Assembly: GCA_023252095.1 (NCBI GenBank)
Contig: JAHEXN010000217.1
Coordinates: forward strand, 1 to 5,980
Reading direction: 5' to 3'
DNA: 5,980 nt
Origin: Actinomycetes bacterium
GTDB taxonomy: Bacteria; Actinomycetota; Actinomycetes; Propionibacteriales; Nocardioidaceae
Numbering within the stretch: the first letter of the stretch is position 1; every line of letters starts with the position of its first letter. Below the pieces are notes generated by a model. It saw only the letters and a program-made list of their open reading frames with translations, ran no database searches and was not told the origin of the DNA. Below are positions 1 to 4,035 of this stretch, piece by piece. The translations under genes and the position numbers were made by a program.

Positions 1-124
1 GTGATCTCATGCTCCGAGAGTGGCGGCCGCACCGGAGTGGCGACATCGGGGACGTCCCTGGACTCGCCCGGGTCCGACACGCAGGCCGCTGCGTGACGGG
101 ACCCACGCCGTGCAGGGCTCGCGC
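1..124. other. Window-edge stretch, possible tail of an upstream gene
   Basis: No confident gene. On the + strand, frame 1 is open from base 1 and stops at TGA 94-96. It would give a 31-residue Ser/Gly/Thr-rich tail with mostly G/C third positions, as expected for the C-terminus of a preceding gene. On the - strand, an ATG at 44-46 (and another at 8-10) opens a frame running out of the window, so a divergent neighbour is equally possible. The kinase reading frame also extends upstream through this stretch to an ATG at position 9, but that extension is Arg/Pro/His-rich and does not look like a protein domain. The base composition does not decide between these options. Confidence 0.25.
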
Positions 125-139
125 CATACCGTCGGTATG
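125..139. promoter_or_regulatory. Perfect palindrome upstream of the ABC1 kinase gene, probable TetR-family operator
   Basis: The sequence CATACCG-T-CGGTATG is a perfect inverted repeat with 7-bp arms around one central base. It ends 16 nt before the chosen ATG at 156. Its right half contains TATGTG (136-141), a passable -10 element, so a bound protein would block the promoter. Size, symmetry and position suit a TetR-family operator. The regulator is not evident: the TetR encoded at 3387-3971 has unrelated candidate sites (TTGCACTC-N9-GAGTGCAA), so the binder is probably encoded outside the window. I see the palindrome directly; the operator role is inferred. Confidence 0.55.
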
Positions 140-155
140 TGCCACTCTCGATGGC

Positions 156-1649
156 ATGCTCCTCCCGCCGCCGCCCAGCATCGATGCCCTGATCCGCCGG
201 TCCGAACGCCTCGCCGCGGTGCCCGGGCTGACGCAGCAGGCGCTGCAGTGGCACCACGAGGCGGCCGACCAGCGGGTGGTCGTGGCGCGGGACGCGAAGC
301 GCCTGGCGACCCCGCGGCTCTGGCCCGACACGCTCGGGTCGCTGTTCTCGATGGGGTGGCGGATCATCACCACTGCGGCGCCCGACGTCCCGATCCAGCT
401 GCTCGGCGCTGCGTCCGCCGCGGTGGGCCTGCGCGTCGAGCCGCCGAACGCGAGTGCGGGCACGCTCGAGCGCGCCCAACGACTGGTGCGCGCCGGGGGG
501 CCGACCTACGTCAAGCTCGGCCAGTTCATCGCCACTGCCGAGGGCCTGCTCCCCGACGAGTGGGTCTCGGCGTTCGCCTGGTGCCGCGACGAGGCGCCCG
601 CGTTGCCCCACGGCGTCGCGCTGGAGGTCGTCGAGCGCGAGCTCGGGGACGCGTACGAGCGGCTCGCCTGGATCGACGAGTCGCCACTCGCCGCCGGCTC
701 GATCGGTCAGGTGCACCGTGGCCGACTGGACGACGGCACCGACGTCGTCGTCAAGGTGCGGCGTCCGGGCCTGCGTCGCCGGTTCCGCGCCGACATCGAG
801 ACCCTCGCGATCGCCGCCGCCGCGGCCGAGAAGCTGCACGAGGGCACCCGTGCGGCGAACCTCACGGGGTTCGTCGAGCTGTTCGCCCAGCTCGCGCTGG
901 AGGAGCTCGACTTCCGCCTGGAGGCGGCGAACCTGGTCGACTCGAGCGCGGTGCTCGAGGCGCTCGGTGCCGACCACATGCACGCGCCTCGCCCGCTGCC
1001 CGGAATGGTCACGGAGCGCGTGCTCGTCATGGAGCTCCTGCCGGGCGTCTCGTACTCGCGCCTCGACCCGTCGGCGGACCTGGACGGTGACCGGCTGCTG
1101 CACCTCGGCATCAAGGGCGTCGTCGAGGCGACCCTGAAGCACGGCGTGTTCCACGGCGACCTGCACGCGGGGAACGTCCTCGTCGACGAGATCACGGGTT
1201 CGTTCTCGCTCGTCGACTTCGGCATCGCCGGGCGACTCGACTCCGCTCAGCGCACGGGTCTGGTCGAGTACCTGACGGCGTGGGCCATGAACGACGCCGC
1301 CGGCCAGATCACGGCGATGCAGTCCTTCGGCGCGATCGCGAAGGACGCCGAGATCGACGCCCTGGTCGCCGAGCTCCAGGTCGAGCTCGACCTGCTGCAG
1401 GACCGGTCGCGGGGCGCCGTGACCTTCGACCAGCTCGGCGTCACGCTCGGACGCCTGCTGCAGGTCCTGGCCCGCAACGGCTTCCGCATGCCGAAGGACC
1501 TCGTGCTGTTCTTCAAGAACTTGCTCTACCTGTCGGGTTTCGCGGCCAGTGTCGCGCCCGACGCGGACGTCCTGGAGGTCGTCCAGGAGATCCTGCTCGA
1601 CCTGCTGGCTGATCCGGCAGCCGGCCTGGGCGAGGCGGTCAGCGCCTGA
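156..1649 (+). CDS. ABC1/AarF/UbiB-like atypical protein kinase
   Basis: A 497-residue member of the ABC1 (AarF/UbiB/COQ8) atypical kinase family. In order it shows the family-specific KxGQ motif (K120-L-G-Q123), the A-rich loop (A179-A-G-S-I-G-Q-V-H187), the nucleotide-binding lysine K200 in VVVKV, the ExD motif (E250, D252), the catalytic H-G-D-L-H-A-G-N motif (333-340; D335, N340) and the metal-binding DFG (354-356). All key residues are intact. In quinone-making proteobacteria the family supports ubiquinone synthesis; actinobacteria normally use menaquinone, so the substrate here is unknown. The two C-terminal membrane segments of E. coli UbiB are not evident; a hydrophobic stretch near residues 448-465 may be membrane-associating. 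ATG 156 is chosen because the domain begins just after it and the upstream in-frame extension to position 9 is implausible. There is no clear Shine-Dalgarno, so a short-leader or leaderless transcript is likely. The third alanine of the A-rich loop is glycine. Confidence 0.9.
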   Translation: MLLPPPPSIDALIRRSERLAAVPGLTQQALQWHHEAADQRVVVARDAKRLATPRLWPDTLGSLFSMGWRIITTAAPDVPIQLLGAASAAVGLRVEPPNASAGTLERAQRLVRAGGPTYVKLGQFIATAEGLLPDEWVSAFAWCRDEAPALPHGVALEVVERELGDAYERLAWIDESPLAAGSIGQVHRGRLDDGTDVVVKVRRPGLRRRFRADIETLAIAAAAAEKLHEGTRAANLTGFVELFAQLALEELDFRLEAANLVDSSAVLEALGADHMHAPRPLPGMVTERVLVMELLPGVSYSRLDPSADLDGDRLLHLGIKGVVEATLKHGVFHGDLHAGNVLVDEITGSFSLVDFGIAGRLDSAQRTGLVEYLTAWAMNDAAGQITAMQSFGAIAKDAEIDALVAELQVELDLLQDRSRGAVTFDQLGVTLGRLLQVLARNGFRMPKDLVLFFKNLLYLSGFAASVAPDADVLEVVQEILLDLLADPAAGLGEAVSA

Positions 1650-1655
1650 TCGTCG

Positions 1656-2810
1656 TCATGGCCTCGCGGTGTTGAGCCGGGCGGCCTGACGGGTGAGGTG
1701 GTCGCGCTCGGCGAGGTTGGTCGCGCGCATCGCCGCCTGCGCGTAGAGCCGCGCTGCGGTCGCGACGTCGCCGTCCATCTCGTGCAGGTAGGCGGCCACG
1801 GCGCTGTGTCGGGGGAGTGAGTCGTCGAGCTGGGCGAGCGCCGCAAGACCGGCCCGCCCTCCGTCGGCGTGACCGACCGCGACGGCCCGGTTCAGGCGGG
1901 CGACCGGGTTGTCGGTGAGCTCGACGAGCTCGTCGTACCAGTCGACGACCTGCACCCAGTCGGTCTCCTCGAACGTCGGGGCGTCGGCGTGGAGCGCGGC
2001 GACGGCGGCCTGTGCCTGGAACTCGCCGAGCCGGTCCCGTGACAGTGCGGACTGCAAAAGGTCGACGCCCTCCGTGATCGCGGAGGTGTCCCACTGGGTG
2101 CGGTCCTGCTCGGCGAGCGGCACGAGCCGTCCGTCCGGGGCGACGCGCGCCGGACGGCGGGCGTGGTGCAGCAGCATGAGCGCGAGCAGGCCCGAGACCT
2201 CCGGGTGGTCGATGCTCGCAGCGAGCTGACGCGTGAGCCGGATCGCCTCGGCAGCCAGATCGACGTCGCCGGAGTACCCCTCGTTGAACACGAGGTACAG
2301 CGTGCGGAGCACCGTGGCGACGTCGCCGGCCTCGTCGAGCCGGACCTCGGAGACGGTGCGCTTCGCACGGACGATGCGTTGGGCCATCGTGGTCTCGGGC
2401 ACGAGATAGGCCTCGGCGATCTGTCGGGTCGTCAGCCCGCCGACCGCGCGCAGCGTGAGCGCCACGGCCGCCGACGGGGTGAGCGACGGGTGGGCGCAGA
2501 GGAAGTAGAGCCGGAGCGAGTCGTCGGCGCCGGCGGCCGGGCCCGGCTCGGGTTCGGCGTCGACCAGCTCCTCCCGCCGACGTCGGGAGACCTCCGACCG
2601 GGCTGCGTCGAGGTGGCGCCGCCACGCCACGGTGACGAGCCAGCCCTTCGGATCGCGTGGCGGGTCGTCCGGCCAGGAACGCCATGCCTCGACCAAGGCC
2701 TCCTGCACGGCGTCCTCGCCCGCCGCGAAGTCGGCCCCGCGGCGGACGAGGATCGCCAGGACCTCCGGGGCGAGGCTCCGGACGACGGCGGGATCGAACG
2801 AGGGCTCCAT
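1656..2810 (-). CDS. ECF42-group RNA polymerase sigma factor with C-terminal TPR-like extension
   Basis: A 384-residue extracytoplasmic-function sigma factor of the ECF42 type (DUF6596-containing, often mislabelled SigJ-like). Region sigma2 spans about residues 10-72, including GEDAVQEAL (31-39) and the D-P-K-G-W-L segment (53-58). Sigma4 spans about 98-153, with helix-turn-helix GLTTRQIAEAYLVPETTMAQR (125-145). The remaining ~230 residues are the extension typical of this group: FNEGYS (175-180), a helical TPR-like region and the signature W-Y-D-E-L (291-295) followed by L-N-R-A-V-A (306-311). ECF42 factors lack a cognate anti-sigma factor and the extension is reported to be needed for activity; none is seen here either. 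The start overlaps the DGPF gene stop (TGATG), with AGGA only 3 nt upstream, indicating translational coupling. An upstream in-frame ATG at 2861 lies inside the DGPF gene and is rejected. The gene ends 6 nt from the convergent kinase gene. Confidence 0.93.
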   Translation of the reverse strand: MEPSFDPAVVRSLAPEVLAILVRRGADFAAGEDAVQEALVEAWRSWPDDPPRDPKGWLVTVAWRRHLDAARSEVSRRRREELVDAEPEPGPAAGADDSLRLYFLCAHPSLTPSAAVALTLRAVGGLTTRQIAEAYLVPETTMAQRIVRAKRTVSEVRLDEAGDVATVLRTLYLVFNEGYSGDVDLAAEAIRLTRQLAASIDHPEVSGLLALMLLHHARRPARVAPDGRLVPLAEQDRTQWDTSAITEGVDLLQSALSRDRLGEFQAQAAVAALHADAPTFEETDWVQVVDWYDELVELTDNPVARLNRAVAVGHADGGRAGLAALAQLDDSLPRHSAVAAYLHEMDGDVATAARLYAQAAMRATNLAERDHLTRQAARLNTARP

Positions 2811-3217
2811 CAGTCCTGCACGAGCGGCGGCTCGCCGTAGAGCGGCCGGACCTCGAGCCACTCGTGGATCGGCTCACCGTTCTTGCCGGGTGCGGCGGAG
2901 AGCTCGCCGGCGAGCTCGATGGCCCGCTCCGGGGTCTCGACGTCGATGATCATGAAGCCCGCGATCAGGTCCTTCGTCTCGGCGAACGGCCCGTCGGTGG
3001 CCGGCGGTCGGCCCTCTCCGTCGTGGCTGACCCACAGGCCGGTGGGCGCCAGCGCCTGCTCGCCCACGAGCTCGCCGGCCTCCCGGCGCCGGTCGGCGAA
3101 GTCGTTCATGTACTGGATGTGGGCCGAGATCTCCTCGGGCGACCACTGGTCCATCATCACGTTGTTCTTGGCCGCAGGGGCTCCACGGTAGTGCTTGAGC
3201 AACAGGTACTTGGCCAT
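2810..3217 (-). CDS. DGPF-domain (YCII-related) protein
   Basis: A 135-residue small soluble protein of the YCII-related/DGPF family. The start MAKYLLLKHYRG is typical of the family, and the name-giving motif is present at residues 75-82 (D-G-P-F-A-E-T-K), followed by a predicted beta strand (GFMIIDVET) and helix as in the ferredoxin-like dimeric fold. The family has no established enzymatic role in this context. DGPF genes are the standard neighbours and targets of ECF42 sigma factors, which is the arrangement here: first gene of a two-gene operon, overlapping the sigma gene by one base. ATG 3217 is supported by AGGAG at 3224-3228 with 6-nt spacing. A GTG at 3259 would add 14 residues but coincides with the predicted transcription start, so it is rejected. 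The role as sensor or effector is inference. Confidence 0.92.
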   Translation of the reverse strand: MAKYLLLKHYRGAPAAKNNVMMDQWSPEEISAHIQYMNDFADRRREAGELVGEQALAPTGLWVSHDGEGRPPATDGPFAETKDLIAGFMIIDVETPERAIELAGELSAAPGKNGEPIHEWLEVRPLYGEPPLVQD

Positions 3218-3265
3218 GATCTTCTCCTGGTGTGGGGCGACCCTCGTGGTCGCACTCACCCCGGG

Positions 3266-3292
3266 GTCGGAGCAGGACGACTCTTCTCGACA
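3266..3292 (-). promoter_or_regulatory. ECF42-type promoter of the DGPF-sigma operon
   Basis: Read on the - strand, TGTCGA (3292-3287) is followed after 17 nt by CGAC (3269-3266). The promoter signature reported for ECF42 sigma factors in actinobacteria, as I recall it, is TGTCGA at -35 and CGA/TC at -10. This pair fits both elements and lies directly upstream of the DGPF gene. Transcription would begin around 3257-3260, giving a leader of about 40 nt that contains the good Shine-Dalgarno at 3224-3228. The perfect 10-bp palindrome ACCCCGGGGT (3258-3267) sits over the -10/start region. This implies the sigma factor drives its own operon. The elements are visible; recognition is inferred. Confidence 0.7.
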
Positions 3293-3325
3293 TCCTCGCG
3301 CGAAGTTTCTCGCGCCGCGAGGATG
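3291..3325. repeat. Inverted repeat (dyad) abutting the ECF42 -35 element
   Basis: The arms CATCCTCGCG (3291-3300) and CGCGAGGATG (3316-3325) are perfect 10-bp inverted copies around 15 nt. Nested inside is a second pair, GCGCGA (3298-3303) and TCGCGC (3310-3315), with a 6-nt loop; it shares three bases with the outer left arm, so the two pairings compete. The left arm overlaps the last two bases of the predicted -35. The element lies between two divergent promoters and upstream of both predicted start points, so it is more likely a protein-binding site on DNA than an RNA hairpin or terminator. No T-run follows on either side. Confidence 0.5.
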
Positions 3326-3350
3326 AGACCCGATTCACCCTTCCGACTGA

Positions 3351-3402
3351 TTGCACTCACCCTTCGAGAGTGCAAGACTGCACTGCATGGCCATGAGTGC
3401 AA
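3351..3402. promoter_or_regulatory. Two tandem TetR operators over the tetR start
   Basis: Site 1 (3351-3375) is TTGCACTC-N9-GAGTGCAA with perfect 8-bp arms. Site 2 (3378-3402) is CTGCACTG-N9-GAGTGCAA, of which the inner 6 bp (TGCACT/AGTGCA) pair perfectly; its right arm is identical to that of site 1. The centres are 27 bp apart (3363 and 3390). Site 2 covers the tetR start codon. TTGCAC (3351-3356) may double as a -35, with a weak -10 around 3374-3379, which would place transcription start at or next to the ATG (leaderless). Position and symmetry make autorepression by the adjacent TetR the obvious reading. Confidence 0.65.
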
Positions 3403-3971
3403 TTGCAACGCGGCGGCAGCGCACGCTGCGGTCGATCTCCTCGTGCGCCCGTCGCCTGGCCGACGAGCTCGGCCTGGACGGCTTCACGATGGACGAGCTG
3501 GCCGAGTGCGTGGGCGTCTCGCGCCGCACGTTGTTCAACTACGTGCCCGGAAAGGTCGACGCCGTCCTCGGCGTGGCCGAGCCCGCCGATCCCGAGCTCG
3601 TCGAGACGTTCCTGGCCGGCGGGCCCACCGGCCACCTGCTGACCGACGTGAAGGAGCTCATCGTCGTCATCCTCGACGACAAGAACCCTGATCCGGCCGA
3701 GGTGGCCCAGACCCGCCGGCTCATCCGCTCTGACGTCCGGCTCCACGCCGCCGTCCACGAACGGTTCGCCGAGATCATGGAGCGCTTCGCCGAGGGCATC
3801 GCCCAGCGCGAGGGCGACGACGTCGACCCGCTCACGGTGCGGCTCGTGGCCAACCTCGCGCTGAGCCTGTTCGACATCGCCCTCGACGAGTCACTGGCGG
3901 ACGAGGGCTCCACTCTCGCCGAGCACTACGCCCGCGTCTTCGACGCCGCGATGGCACTCACCCGGGTCTGA
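3387..3971 (+). CDS. TetR-family transcriptional repressor
   Basis: A 194-residue one-component regulator of normal TetR length. The N-terminal DNA-binding domain covers about residues 12-60, with the helix-turn-helix F-T-M-D-E-L-A-E-C-V-G-V-S-R-R-T-L-F-N-Y at 33-52, followed by V-P-G-K-V-D (53-58), where family members usually have F-x-x-K-x-x. The rest is an all-helical ligand-binding and dimerisation domain, which is not conserved enough to name a ligand. Start: ATG 3387 or ATG 3393, two codons apart; neither has a Shine-Dalgarno. TTG 3351 would add 12 residues but lies inside the first operator. The gene is 64 nt upstream of an MMPL exporter on the same strand and probably represses both. 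A pair of tandem operators covers its 5' end. The divergent DGPF-sigma operon shares the intergenic region. Confidence 0.9.
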   Translation: MAMSAIATRRQRTLRSISSCARRLADELGLDGFTMDELAECVGVSRRTLFNYVPGKVDAVLGVAEPADPELVETFLAGGPTGHLLTDVKELIVVILDDKNPDPAEVAQTRRLIRSDVRLHAAVHERFAEIMERFAEGIAQREGDDVDPLTVRLVANLALSLFDIALDESLADEGSTLAEHYARVFDAAMALTRV

Positions 3972-4035
3972 GTCCCGGTCCCCGATTTCCCCCAGCACGT
4001 CATCCACTCGCCACCTCACCCAGGAGATCCCTGAC
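3972..4035 (+). promoter_or_regulatory. tetR-mmpL spacer with ribosome binding site
   Basis: This 64-nt spacer has AGGAG at 4022-4026, 9 nt before ATG 4036, a good Shine-Dalgarno that fixes the exporter start. No inverted repeat, T-run or copy of the TTGCACTC operator was found, so read-through from the tetR promoter is the simplest expression model. A separate weak promoter cannot be excluded. Confidence 0.6.

Noticed and set aside
9..155. 49-residue N-terminal extension of the ABC1 kinase from ATG 9
   Set aside because: Arg/His/Pro-rich with no family resemblance, and it would place the 15-bp palindrome inside coding sequence; ATG 156 begins a normal family N-terminus.
1607..1622. GGCTG-N6-CAGCC inverted repeat near the kinase 3' end as a terminator
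   Set aside because: Only 5-bp arms, no T-run, and within coding sequence before the stop; short GC hairpins are frequent in such DNA.
1639..2877. Second - strand open frame of 412 codons over the sigma gene
   Set aside because: Arg/Pro/Gly-rich and out of frame with the recognisable sigma2, sigma4 and ECF42 signature motifs.
3291..3325. The dyad as an intrinsic terminator
   Set aside because: It lies upstream of both divergent genes, has no T-run on either side, and no gene ends next to it.
2163..3691. Overlapping + strand open frames (2163-2840, 2657-3691) opposite the sigma and DGPF genes
   Set aside because: Arg/Gly/Pro-rich low-complexity products antisense to two well-supported genes and crossing the intergenic region with its promoter signals.
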